From an uncultured Bacteroidales bacterium (lineage in GTDB: Bacteria; Bacteroidota; Bacteroidia; Bacteroidales; Muribaculaceae), in the NCBI GenBank assembly GCA_947175575.1, contig CAMWNG010000001.1, positions 62,001 to 126,000 on the forward strand: DNA of 64,000 nucleotides. The letters are read 5' to 3'. A program made the translations under genes and the position numbers. The notes beneath the pieces are model-generated. The model saw only the letters and a list, made by a program, of their open reading frames with translations, did no database searches and was not told the origin of the DNA. Shown one piece after another: positions 1 through 9,448 of the stretch (positions within the stretch are counted from its first letter, which is position 1; the number at the start of each line of letters is the position of its first letter).

Positions 1-169
1 TATGGCATCTTGCCGGAATATTCCGGTACCTCAGATGCCACTCATCCCATATCAGGCAATGACCGCGTTTCTGTCCGGGCGAAAGGTTGGTCGTCCCGGT
101 GTTAAGAGCCGGGCAACTGCCACAGCTACCCGGCTCTTCGTAGAATTTGTAACCGTTTATCTCAACCAT
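1..169 (-). CDS. Small Cys-containing hypothetical protein, truncated at the left window edge (MVEINGYKFYEEPGSCGSCPALNTGTTNLSPGQKRGHCLIWDEWHLRYRNIPARC...)
   Basis: Open minus-strand frame from ATG (cat at 167-169) to the window edge; CxxC and His/Cys pattern looks protein-like. Too short inside the window for the ORF track. Confidence 0.5.
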   Translation of the reverse strand, partial: MVEINGYKFYEEPGSCGSCPALNTGTTNLSPGQKRGHCLIWDEWHLRYRNIPARCH

Positions 170-356
170 GTCAGAACGGGAAACGTATTGGTTTAGCCCC
201 CGGCTCATTTTTCACCATATCGACAAGCACGATAGGTGGATGACGGGAATAAAAGCTTTCAGGAATATCTTTCCGATGAATCACAGACCAAAGAGTGGGG
301 ACGCCCTACCCTTGCTCGGATTAATTATGCCTACGTCGTTGGCTATGATTAAGAAT

Positions 357-396
357 GAACAATGGCCATTCTTTTGAGGTGAATGACCATTGTTCG
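357..396 (-). terminator. Stem-loop downstream of the thioredoxin-like gene
   Basis: gaacaatggccattc...gaatgaccattgttc, 15-bp stem with one G-T wobble when read on the minus strand. Confidence 0.5.
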
Positions 397-421
397 GTAG
401 GAATAAGTATGTTCAAAGAGT

Positions 422-724
422 TCAGTTAATGAATCCGTTGATTGATTCGTCGATTGTTTCGAATTTCTTTGTACCGGCAGCGTTCCATACTTCCTGTCCA
501 TCCTTGAAAAGTACCCATGCAGGATAGGTGTCAATTTTGTATTTACGAGCCATCGGGTGGTTATAAGATCCATCAACCATTAGAAATTCGGCTTTATCAC
601 CATATTTGTCTCTGAGTTCTTTTACGATGTATTTTACTTCAACGGCGTCTTGACGCCCGGCATGGAGGAATGCCAGAAGAACCGGTTTTCCGGAAGCGAG
701 GCATTTTTCAAAGTTACTTTTCAT
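422..724 (-). CDS. Thioredoxin-like fold protein
   Basis: 100 aa; thioredoxin-like pattern KPVLLAFLHAGRQDAVEVKYIV...YKIDTYPAWVLFKDGQEVWNAAG; the CxxC position is not cysteine. Confidence 0.7.
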   Translation of the reverse strand: MKSNFEKCLASGKPVLLAFLHAGRQDAVEVKYIVKELRDKYGDKAEFLMVDGSYNHPMARKYKIDTYPAWVLFKDGQEVWNAAGTKKFETIDESINGFIN

Positions 725-781
725 ATCGGTTGTATTTTATGTTCTGATATTATAACAACCGGATTATTATGCGGGTTCAAA

Positions 782-815
782 AAAAGTGTCCGACAACTGT
801 GTTGCGGACACTTTT
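782..815 (-). terminator. Stem-loop terminator downstream of the OmpH-family gene
   Basis: aaaagtgtccg / cggacactttt, 11-bp perfect stem plus an inner caac/gttg. Confidence 0.65.
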
Positions 816-834
816 AATCTATTTAGTGGTTTTC

Positions 835-1338
835 TTATTTTACGCCAAGTTTGGCCTTGACATCATTAGTGACATTGATCACGGTTGAACCGGTGTAAAG
901 AAGAATTGATTCATTGGGCATAATGAAGGTGAATCCCCCGTCCTGGCCGACAGCCTTGATTGCTTCCATGAGGCGCTGCTGGATGGGAGCCATGAGCTGT
1001 TCGTGCTGACGTTGAAGATCTTGAGAAGCGGTCTGACGGAAGTTGTCTACGTTGCCGGCGAGTGTCTGTATTTCCTGCATGCGACGTTCTTTGATGGTCT
1101 GGGGAGTTTCGGGATCGTCCTGAATGGTCTGGAATTCAGCATAACGCTTCTGGAGTTCGTCCTGAAGTTTCTGGAATTCAGTTTCGTATTTTTTAGACGC
1201 TTCGTTGATGGTTTCCTGAGCAGCGGCAGTTTCGGGCATGGCCTGCATGATGGCGTCAAGGTCTACGACACCGAATTTCTGAGCGAATACCGACATGGGA
1301 AGCATGACGGCAAGCACAAGGATGAGTTTCTTAATCAT
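835..1338 (-). CDS. OmpH/Skp family periplasmic chaperone
   Basis: 167 aa; signal peptide MIKKLILVLAVMLPMSVFAQ then KFGVVDLDAIMQAMPE and a long coiled coil. Confidence 0.85.
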   Translation of the reverse strand: MIKKLILVLAVMLPMSVFAQKFGVVDLDAIMQAMPETAAAQETINEASKKYETEFQKLQDELQKRYAEFQTIQDDPETPQTIKERRMQEIQTLAGNVDNFRQTASQDLQRQHEQLMAPIQQRLMEAIKAVGQDGGFTFIMPNESILLYTGSTVINVTNDVKAKLGVK

Positions 1339-1373
1339 TTTTAATTAGATTTGTATGAGATTGTATAATTGAT

Positions 1374-1889
1374 TTATTTGGAATAACCGAGTTTTGCAAG
1401 CACTTCGTTGCTGACATCAATCGTAGGCGATGAGTAGATGATGTTGGATGAGGACGCACGGTCGAAGATGGTCTGATAGCCTCTCTGCTGCGCAATGGAT
1501 TTTATTGCTTCATACACTTCATCCTGTATGGGCTTGAGCAGTGAAAGGCGTTTCTTATATAATTCACCTTCCGGTCCGAAATATTTGTAGCGCAGATCGG
1601 TGGCCTCTTTTTCTTTGGCAACGATCTCAGTTTCACGTTTTTTCACCTGATCGTCTGTCAGGAAAACTTTTTCGGCCATGAAATTCTGATACATGGATTC
1701 GGCTTCCTTACCCACAGCCTCAACTTCTTTCTGCCAACGCTGCGAGAGCTGGTTGAGCTGCTCTGAGGCCATTTCGTAAGAAGGTACGTTGCGAAGGATG
1801 TAGTCCATATCCACCATGGCATATTTCTGTGCCGAAGCGCCTATAGATGCTGCGGCCGCAATTATGAGGGTCAATACAATTTTTTTCAT
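1374..1889 (-). CDS. OmpH/Skp family periplasmic chaperone (second copy)
   Basis: Likely start at MKKIVLTLIIAAAASIGASAQKYAMVDMDYILRNVPSYE inside the longer track ORF; coiled-coil body. Confidence 0.85.
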   Translation of the reverse strand: MKKIVLTLIIAAAASIGASAQKYAMVDMDYILRNVPSYEMASEQLNQLSQRWQKEVEAVGKEAESMYQNFMAEKVFLTDDQVKKRETEIVAKEKEATDLRYKYFGPEGELYKKRLSLLKPIQDEVYEAIKSIAQQRGYQTIFDRASSSNIIYSSPTIDVSNEVLAKLGYSK

Positions 1890-1941
1890 TTTAATTATTC
1901 TAAAGTCCTTATTATATAAGACAATCATGGATGGCAAAGGT

Positions 1942-4584
1942 TTAGAATTCCTGTCCAAGGATGAAGTGGAAATGGCTTCCACCCTTCATTCCGTCCACTT
2001 TGTCGAAGCCGTATGCCCAGTCAATACCCATCATGCCGACCATGGGAAGGAAGATGCGGACACCTGCGCCGGCGGAGCGTTTGAGATCGAATGGATTGAA
2101 CTTGCTGACAGAGGTCCAAGCATTACCGCCTTCGACGAATGTGAGCGCATAAATCGTTGTGGAAGTCTGGAGCATCAGCGGGAAATGGACTTCAAGACCG
2201 AGGCGAGTGTATGCGTAACCTTCACGCCTCCAAGGTGTGAGACTACCGTTGTCATAACCACGCAGGGCGATGGTCTCGGTGGCGTAGGTATAAGAGCCTG
2301 ACATGCCGTCACCGCCGACATAGAAGGTCTCGAACGGCGTTTTGAGATACTTGTTATATGAACCCAGGAGGCCAAAATCGGCGCGGGTCATAAGCACGGG
2401 AGTGTATGTGCCGTCAGCGTTAGCGAGCGGGGTGTATGTACGGCTCTTGAAACGGAGTTTCCAATACTCGATCCATTTGTACAGTTCTTTTTTCGATGCG
2501 GTAGTACCTTCTTCGCTGATAGCCTTCCAATCGCGTTTACCCATGAAGAGCGAAGCCGGAGGAGTGAGCGAGAGGTTAAGTGAGAATGTCGAACCGCTGC
2601 GTGTATAGATAGGATTGTCGATTGAATTGCGTTGCAGTGTCAGACCGAGCACGAGGGCGTTCGATGTACCGTTGCGCATATAGTAAAGATAATCCCAGTT
2701 TTTAAGATAGTACCAGTTATAACCGAGTTCGGCGGTGAATGTGAAATAGTCATCGGGCCACTTGAGGCGTTTACCGAAACCGAGGCTTACACCCACCATC
2801 TGAAGCACCTTGTTGGGGTCGTATGATGCCTGATAGGAGTTCTGATAATAGTCGTTGTAGTAGTTATTATTGTATCCGTATCCATAGCCGTATCCGCCAT
2901 AGTAAGGATTGTAATATCCTCCATTAGCCCACTGAGAATTATAATACGAACTGTTCACGCCTGTCTGACGCGAATAGTAGGCAGAGAGCTGAAGCGAGTT
3001 GGGACGTTTGCCACCGAACCAGGGATCCAAAAATGAGATTGAGTATGCCTGATAATAGCGGGCATTGGTCTGCGCGCTGATGGTAAATGTCTGACCTTCA
3101 CCCTGAGGTATGATTCCCTTATATGTCGAGGGATAGAAGAGATTCTTTATAGAGAAGTTGGTAAACTTGAGCGAGAGCTTGCCGATGATACCGGTCTGGC
3201 CCCAGCCCATCGAGAATTCGATCTGGTCGTTGGCTTTCGACTCAAGATTGAAGATGATATCGACCGTACCGTTCTCTTCATTAGGTTCGGGACGGATGTC
3301 CATGTGTTCAGGGTCGAAATGACCTGTCTGGGCTATTTCGCGTGCAGAACGCATAAGATCCGATTTAGAGAAGAGTTCGCCGGGGCGAACACGAAGTTCG
3401 CGACGGATGACTTTCTCGTACAGACGGTCGTTACCGTTAATGACCACATTATTGATGCGGGCCTGCGGACCTTCGATTATGCGCATCTCAAGTGAAATGC
3501 TGTCGCCTGTGATTTCCTTTTCGATGGGATCAAGGCTATAGAAGAGATAGCCACGGTCCATGTAGAGGTTTGAAACAGCATCCTCGTCCTCGTTAAGGCG
3601 TTTGTTGATGTGTTTCTGGTTGTACACATCACCGGGGTGCATTCCGAGGAACTGATCAAGCACTTCGTTGGGATACAATGTATTCCCTACCCATGTTATA
3701 TCCTTGATATAATATTTGGGGCCTTCGTCCACTGTGATATGAACGTCAACGCGATTGTCAGAAAACTGTGTGACTGAGTCTGCCACGATACGGGCGTCGC
3801 GGTATCCGAGTTCGTTATATTTGGCAAGGATACGATTGAGGTCGTCATCGTAATCTGTGCGTACGAATTTCTTTTGCGAGAATATTTTCAGCAGGTCATT
3901 GTTCTCGTTGGTTTTCTTCATGGCACGCTTGATCTTTGAATCGGAGAGCACTTCGTTGCCTTCGATATAGATCTTGTGTACCTTCATCTTGTCGCGGCGA
4001 TCGACGGCGATGTCAACGATCATCTCGCCGGGAGCAGAGAGATCCTCATGCAGCGTGATATTGACTTTTGCTGAACTGAAACCTTTGTCCTTGAAATACT
4101 TCTCCACAATCATCTGGGCTCGATTCACGATGTTTTGAGTGATCTGATTGCCCTTCATGAGTGCAAGTCGCTCCTGAAGATCCTCACGTTCGCTTTTCTT
4201 CATGCCGTAATAGTTTACCTGCGATATGCGCGGCTGGGTGCGCAGACGAAGTTTGAGCCAAGCCCGGTCGCCCACAACCTTGTCAAGGCTGAACTGAGCC
4301 TGCTGGAAGAGGCCCTGACGCATCAGTCGTTTAGTGGCGTTGGTGATGTCGGGTCCCGGCACGGAGATTCGTTCGCCCACTTTAAGTCCGGCATATCCGA
4401 GGATTATCTGCTCATCATAGTTCGGAGCTCCTTCGACAGTAATGTCGGCAATCTCATAGACGCGGGGCATACCGGTGAACATCACTGCCGGAGCAAAGAT
4501 GGTGTCGGCCGGGGTCTGAGCGGAGAGTTGCGGACCTGTGACTGCAGAGAGGAGAAGTATGGCGGATAGAAGATTGTATCGCAT
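1942..4584 (-). CDS. bamA: BamA outer membrane protein assembly factor (POTRA domains and beta-barrel)
   Basis: POTRA-like repeats, barrel with terminal Phe (HFHFILGQEF); start reassigned to MRYNLLSAILLLSAVTG (cat at 4582-4584). Confidence 0.9.
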   Translation of the reverse strand: MRYNLLSAILLLSAVTGPQLSAQTPADTIFAPAVMFTGMPRVYEIADITVEGAPNYDEQIILGYAGLKVGERISVPGPDITNATKRLMRQGLFQQAQFSLDKVVGDRAWLKLRLRTQPRISQVNYYGMKKSEREDLQERLALMKGNQITQNIVNRAQMIVEKYFKDKGFSSAKVNITLHEDLSAPGEMIVDIAVDRRDKMKVHKIYIEGNEVLSDSKIKRAMKKTNENNDLLKIFSQKKFVRTDYDDDLNRILAKYNELGYRDARIVADSVTQFSDNRVDVHITVDEGPKYYIKDITWVGNTLYPNEVLDQFLGMHPGDVYNQKHINKRLNEDEDAVSNLYMDRGYLFYSLDPIEKEITGDSISLEMRIIEGPQARINNVVINGNDRLYEKVIRRELRVRPGELFSKSDLMRSAREIAQTGHFDPEHMDIRPEPNEENGTVDIIFNLESKANDQIEFSMGWGQTGIIGKLSLKFTNFSIKNLFYPSTYKGIIPQGEGQTFTISAQTNARYYQAYSISFLDPWFGGKRPNSLQLSAYYSRQTGVNSSYYNSQWANGGYYNPYYGGYGYGYGYNNNYYNDYYQNSYQASYDPNKVLQMVGVSLGFGKRLKWPDDYFTFTAELGYNWYYLKNWDYLYYMRNGTSNALVLGLTLQRNSIDNPIYTRSGSTFSLNLSLTPPASLFMGKRDWKAISEEGTTASKKELYKWIEYWKLRFKSRTYTPLANADGTYTPVLMTRADFGLLGSYNKYLKTPFETFYVGGDGMSGSYTYATETIALRGYDNGSLTPWRREGYAYTRLGLEVHFPLMLQTSTTIYALTFVEGGNAWTSVSKFNPFDLKRSAGAGVRIFLPMVGMMGIDWAYGFDKVDGMKGGSHFHFILGQEF

Positions 4585-4612
4585 ATGTGAGATTGGTATG
4601 GAGAGAGTGGGT

Positions 4613-5389
4613 TCAGTTCTGAGTAGGGGTTTCGTTGTTTTGAGAGAGTGTGGCCTCAACTTGTTGGCCGGTGAGTCCGAAGCGTCTCTGTCGGTTCTGG
4701 AACCGCCGAATTGCGTCGGCAAAGTCATCCTTGGTAAAGTCGGGCCAATATTTCGGTGTGACATCTATTTCGGAATAAGCTATCTCCCATAAGAGATAAT
4801 TGCTTACGCGCATGTCGCCCCCCGTGCGTATAAGCAGATCCGGCTCGGGCATGAAGGATGTACTGAGCCTTGAAGCGAACAAATCGCTGTCAAGAGCATC
4901 AGCACTTAATGTTCCTGCGGCGGCGTCGGCCATAAGTGATTTTGTGGCTCTGACAATGTCCCAGCGGGCAGAATAGCTTAGGGCGAGGACGAGTGTCAGA
5001 CCGGTGCAGTGAGCGGTTTCCGCCATACATTGTTCAAGACGTCGAAGTGCCTGTTCAGGCATTCGCGACGAGTCGCCGATCATCTTCAGACGTACATTGT
5101 TTTTGATCAGATCGGGAGTCTCGCGTTCGATCGCCACAACAATCAGATGCATCAGTGCATCGACTTCGGCTGGCGGACGATTCCAGTTTTCTGTAGAAAA
5201 GGTATATAATGTGAGAAATTTTACACCGAGTTCGGAGGCTGCTTCCGTAATGCGTCGCACTGTATTCACGCCTTCGACATGTCCTGCGGAACGGTCAAGA
5301 CCGCGTGCCACAGCCCAACGTCCGTTGCCGTCCATGATGACAGCCACGTGAGCGGGAATTCGATTCATGTCGATGTCTTTTATATTCAT
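4613..5389 (-). CDS. uppS: Isoprenyl transferase (undecaprenyl diphosphate synthase)
   Basis: HVAVIMDGNGRWA, TLYTFSTENWNRP, DLLIRTGGDMRVSNYLLWEIAYSE motifs. Confidence 0.93.
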   Translation of the reverse strand: MNIKDIDMNRIPAHVAVIMDGNGRWAVARGLDRSAGHVEGVNTVRRITEAASELGVKFLTLYTFSTENWNRPPAEVDALMHLIVVAIERETPDLIKNNVRLKMIGDSSRMPEQALRRLEQCMAETAHCTGLTLVLALSYSARWDIVRATKSLMADAAAGTLSADALDSDLFASRLSTSFMPEPDLLIRTGGDMRVSNYLLWEIAYSEIDVTPKYWPDFTKDDFADAIRRFQNRQRRFGLTGQQVEATLSQNNETPTQN

Positions 5390-5409
5390 GAGTGCGGAAT
5401 GATTATTGA

Positions 5410-6105
5410 TCAGTTAACATAGTGGCAGGTCTCACATCGTTTTCCGAATTCATACGTTATGCCGATAGTAAAGCGCGCAAACCAGTCGGTATTCTTGTAA
5501 AAATCTGTCTTTATACCGTTTATATCAGCCATATTGGCGCCGTCGACATGGTCGGAGAAAACTTTGGTCATGGAAAACTCACCCATGAGATTGAGACGTT
5601 CCTTAAGTTTGAACTTGACTCCGAACGCCAATGGCAGTGAAGGGGCAACAGCTGTATTACCTCCAGATGAAGCGAGACTGACCCCTACTCCGACCGCAAG
5701 ATACGGACTCCAGCGACGCAGACGTTTGTATGTTTCACCGATTCCGTAAGAGAAGAAGTTAAATTCGCCGCGCAGCCCGAGATCGAATACCTGAGAAGTG
5801 AAATCGAAATGTTCGGTGCCGGCGGGCAAGACGTTTGTCATGTCGGTAGTGGATCCGCTCAGACCCATCGTTGAAAGCGACGCGCGGAAAGCCCATCGGG
5901 TATCCAGAATATAGCCGGCTCTTACATCGGCTGTGAAGCCAGGATGCCGGAACGGGAATCCTGAATTCGCATCACCTTCATATCCGCTCATGCCGAGTCC
6001 GGCCCCGAAATCGAATTTGTAGGGGGCTATCGCACTCTGACCGTATGATCCCACGGCCGAGACACTCAATAAAGCAACTGCAAATATTTTGCGGATTATC
6101 GACAT
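5410..6105 (-). CDS. DUF6089-like outer membrane beta-barrel protein
   Basis: Signal peptide and beta-barrel pattern; typical position next to uppS/bamA in Bacteroidales. Confidence 0.65.
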   Translation of the reverse strand: MSIIRKIFAVALLSVSAVGSYGQSAIAPYKFDFGAGLGMSGYEGDANSGFPFRHPGFTADVRAGYILDTRWAFRASLSTMGLSGSTTDMTNVLPAGTEHFDFTSQVFDLGLRGEFNFFSYGIGETYKRLRRWSPYLAVGVGVSLASSGGNTAVAPSLPLAFGVKFKLKERLNLMGEFSMTKVFSDHVDGANMADINGIKTDFYKNTDWFARFTIGITYEFGKRCETCHYVN

Positions 6106-6118
6106 GAATTATTCAGAA

Positions 6119-7585
6119 TCAGACAACCGGAATGAATGTGAAATGACGGATAACACCTCGCCATACGGTATTCTGCAACGAACCACCAGCGTTGATACCT
6201 CCGAAAAGATATATATAGGGACATTCCCATTCTATGGTCGAACTCGATACTTTCGGCTGGTAGAGCTGTCCGCTGAGTGTGGTCGTCATGACGTAAGCCT
6301 GCGCTCCGTAAGCAGCGGTTATATAGGATGGTAACTGGAGACACGCGGGTGCTTCCGACCAATGATATCCATAATCGTTGGAAATATATACGGTATTGTT
6401 CACACTTCCGTCAGATTTGCGTCCGCCGAATGCGATTAACGATGGCATTTCCGTAGTGTCCCATAAAGTAGAGGAACTGAGGGAGTAGTAAGGAGCTACG
6501 GCCACTTCACCTAAACCTTGCGGCAATCCTTTCTGTGACACTTTTGCCCACGAAGATCCGTCGTAGCCCCATGTATCCCGTGAGAGTGAACCGTCGGTCT
6601 TGCGACCGCCAACGAGGAGCATCTGCGGATTACCTCCCATCTCGAACGAATAGCAGACAGGAACGGATGTGTCGCTTACCGGCATATCCTGAGGAAGCGC
6701 AACTGTGGCTCCCGAAGGCCAGGTCTGAATCATCCAACCGCCATCGGTGTACACTGCTCCAAGAAGGGTATCACCGTAACCGCCGTAAACGGAATGCCAT
6801 TTCATGGATGTGGGTTCCCAGAAAAGACCGTCGGCAGATGTATATAAATTACCGTCAGTATCCAAGATAAACAGAGCTGAATCATTTGCTGAAAATGATG
6901 CCACGTCGGGGGTAAAGTTGAATGTAACCGGATTCAGCGACCAGTCGGCTGCACCCGGCATGGTGCGGTTCATAGACCCTACTCCACCGGTGAATGATGC
7001 CAGACAATAAGCGTTTTCCGACCGTGTGAGGCAATAGAAAGCATCGCCCATTCGGGCAGTGCGCTGTTGCGCCGGATAACCGAATGAGGAAGGGAGAGTC
7101 GTACGATCATTGCGGCCCCACGTCAGAGAGTCTGACTTGCAACGGTGCACGTTAACCTTGATTGTGTAGATACGTTCGACGAGTCCGTCTGTTGACACGA
7201 GTCTGAGCTTGACGGGATTCGTGAAGTCAATGGAGTCGCTCGAGTTTTTGAGATAATTTATGACTGTATCCGGTCGACCGGCGCGAGTGACGGTCAATTC
7301 AGCGACAGAAGCACCATCATATGTGACAATCTGGGGTACAAGCGCGTTGACTCTTGTGCCGACAGGAAGAGAATCTGCGTTGAAAATCTGACCTTTAATC
7401 AGATCAATGGAGAAAAAGACCGAGTCAAGGCCTTGGAGTATCTTGGTATTGGCTGCAAGGCTGAACGATTTTACGGCGGCATTACCGGCTGTCTCCTCTG
7501 CAGATTGTACAGACGAGTTACAACCGACAAACACCCCGGCAGAAGTACCGGTCAACAATGCTAAAGCAATCTGGCGGATAGTCAT
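6119..7585 (-). CDS. Lipoprotein, DUF6242-like, kelch/beta-propeller-like repeats
   Basis: MTIRQIALALLTGTSAGVFVGC lipobox; repeated GG/W motifs. Track start at 7603 is TTG; ATG at 7585 preferred. Confidence 0.6.
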   Translation of the reverse strand: MTIRQIALALLTGTSAGVFVGCNSSVQSAEETAGNAAVKSFSLAANTKILQGLDSVFFSIDLIKGQIFNADSLPVGTRVNALVPQIVTYDGASVAELTVTRAGRPDTVINYLKNSSDSIDFTNPVKLRLVSTDGLVERIYTIKVNVHRCKSDSLTWGRNDRTTLPSSFGYPAQQRTARMGDAFYCLTRSENAYCLASFTGGVGSMNRTMPGAADWSLNPVTFNFTPDVASFSANDSALFILDTDGNLYTSADGLFWEPTSMKWHSVYGGYGDTLLGAVYTDGGWMIQTWPSGATVALPQDMPVSDTSVPVCYSFEMGGNPQMLLVGGRKTDGSLSRDTWGYDGSSWAKVSQKGLPQGLGEVAVAPYYSLSSSTLWDTTEMPSLIAFGGRKSDGSVNNTVYISNDYGYHWSEAPACLQLPSYITAAYGAQAYVMTTTLSGQLYQPKVSSSTIEWECPYIYLFGGINAGGSLQNTVWRGVIRHFTFIPVV

Positions 7586-7686
7586 GTGTATATAATGTTT
7601 CAAGATGCAAAGTTATAATTTCCCCACCAAATGAGATGCGATAGAGCTCATTTTCTGTCGCTTTTTATAGGTTTTTAACACAGCGT

Positions 7687-7734
7687 GGCGGGCTCTTTAA
7701 CAAAGGTAAAGCACCTTGCCAAAAAGAGCCCGCC
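7687..7734. other. Two-tier intergenic inverted repeat 3' of pyrD
   Basis: ggcgggctcttt / aaagagcccgcc (12 bp perfect) enclosing aaggt/acctt. Confidence 0.6.
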
Positions 7735-7753
7735 GGGATATGAATATCAATCG

Positions 7754-8665
7754 TCAGATAATTCCACGCAAAGAATTGATGTCGGAGATATTGTGGCGAT
7801 GGCAATAATCGGTTATGCCGTCGATAATGCGGATAGTGACGGTGGGATCGATGAAGTTCGCAGTTCCGACCTGAACGGCTGTGGCTCCGGCCATGATGAA
7901 CTGGAGTGCGTCGTCGGCCGAACAAATTCCGCCCAGTCCGACTACCGGGATTTTAACGCGCTTCGCCACCTGCCATACCATGCGTACGGCCACGGGACGT
8001 ACGGCCGGACCTGACAGACCTCCGGTGATGGTGCTAAGGCGCGGACGACGGCGCTCGACATCAATATCCATAGCAAGGAGGGTATTGATCAGAGATACGG
8101 AGTCAGCGCCGGATGCTTCTGCGGCGGTCGCTATTTCAGTGATATCAGTAACATTAGGAGACAATTTGACCATCAGATGCTTATTCCAGGCTTTGCGTAC
8201 GGCTGAAGTGACTTCAGCGGCTCCGGCAGCCGTGGTTCCGAAAGCCATTCCTCCGGCCTTGACATTCGGACATGATATATTGACTTCGATGGCATGTATT
8301 TTGTCAAGAGGCGCAAGAGCTTCCGCTACCGCTACATAATCAGACAATTTGGCACCGGATACGTTCACTATCACTTCCGAATCGAAGCGGGTAAGCGTGG
8401 GATAAATATGGTCAACGAAATAAGCCACACCTTTGTTCTGCAAGCCGACGGCATTGATCATCCCCATCGGAGTTTCAGCCATACGGGGAGAAGGGTTTCC
8501 CTGGCGTGGCTCGAGAGTGGTTCCCTTTACAATGAAACCACCTAATTTGTCGAGATCAATAAAATCAGAAAATTCGTGACCGTATCCGAATGTTCCTGAC
8601 GCGGTGAGCACCGGATTCTTCAGAACAAGACCGGCGCCGAGGTCTACACTAAGATTTATTGCCAT
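7754..8665 (-). CDS. pyrD: Dihydroorotate dehydrogenase, catalytic subunit (PyrD, class 1B)
   Basis: NPVLTASGTFGYGHEF, EVNISCPNVKAGG, VVGLGGICSADDALQFIMAGATAVQVGTA. Confidence 0.93.
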   Translation of the reverse strand: MAINLSVDLGAGLVLKNPVLTASGTFGYGHEFSDFIDLDKLGGFIVKGTTLEPRQGNPSPRMAETPMGMINAVGLQNKGVAYFVDHIYPTLTRFDSEVIVNVSGAKLSDYVAVAEALAPLDKIHAIEVNISCPNVKAGGMAFGTTAAGAAEVTSAVRKAWNKHLMVKLSPNVTDITEIATAAEASGADSVSLINTLLAMDIDVERRRPRLSTITGGLSGPAVRPVAVRMVWQVAKRVKIPVVGLGGICSADDALQFIMAGATAVQVGTANFIDPTVTIRIIDGITDYCHRHNISDINSLRGII

Positions 8666-9441
8666 GATGTCAGTCTGTTAATATTGAAAACAGGGCCTTC
8701 AGTGCATACGCACACGTTGCCTTCAGCTTCATTTATGTTCTCCACACAGCAAAGGCAGGCTCCGAGTCCGCATGCCATGTGGTTCTCAAGTGAAACCTCG
8801 CACCATACCTCTGAAGCGCGTGCGATACGCGCTACGGCTTTCATCATGGGAGTGGGGCCGCAGCAATACACACGTTCATAATCCGCGAGACGTTCGAATA
8901 TCGGAATGTCGGTAACAACGCCTTCTGTTCCGGCAGAGCCATCGTTCGTAGATGCAAACACTCTTTCCGCCTTCGGGAACAGCTGTGGAATACCGTTGAT
9001 ATCGTTTGCCGAGCGGCCCCCGAGAGCGATGTGCACTGTCGCACCTTTCTCTGCGAGACAGTCGCAAAGCATCACGAGCGGGGCAATCCCTACCCCTCCT
9101 CCTGCAAGCAGCACTTTTTCGCCGGGTTTGATATCAGTGTTGAATCCATGACCCAGCGGAAGCATCATATTGACCACTGAACCCAAGGGGAGTTCAGTGA
9201 AAAGTGATGTCGCCGGGCCCTGAGGTTTTACAAGAAGAGTGAGTCCGTCTCGAACAGAGTAATGGCAGACGGATATGGGGCGCCTCAATAAGGCTGTGGG
9301 TGCATGGTCAATTTTTACCTCTATGAATTGTCCGGGAAAACATTCCGGGCAATCACCTTCGGGAATAAACTGCATGATCCTGTTGCCGGATGGCAACGCG
9401 TACGACTGTATCAGTCTGAAATCACAGATACATTTTGACAT
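8656..9441 (-). CDS. pyrK: Dihydroorotate dehydrogenase electron transfer subunit
   Basis: FAD/NAD reductase pattern, LLAGGGVGIAPL, C-terminal CGLGACLCCV iron-sulfur motif; overlaps pyrD start. Confidence 0.92.
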   Translation of the reverse strand: MSKCICDFRLIQSYALPSGNRIMQFIPEGDCPECFPGQFIEVKIDHAPTALLRRPISVCHYSVRDGLTLLVKPQGPATSLFTELPLGSVVNMMLPLGHGFNTDIKPGEKVLLAGGGVGIAPLVMLCDCLAEKGATVHIALGGRSANDINGIPQLFPKAERVFASTNDGSAGTEGVVTDIPIFERLADYERVYCCGPTPMMKAVARIARASEVWCEVSLENHMACGLGACLCCVENINEAEGNVCVCTEGPVFNINRLTSWQ

Positions 9442-9448
9442 GTTTAAG

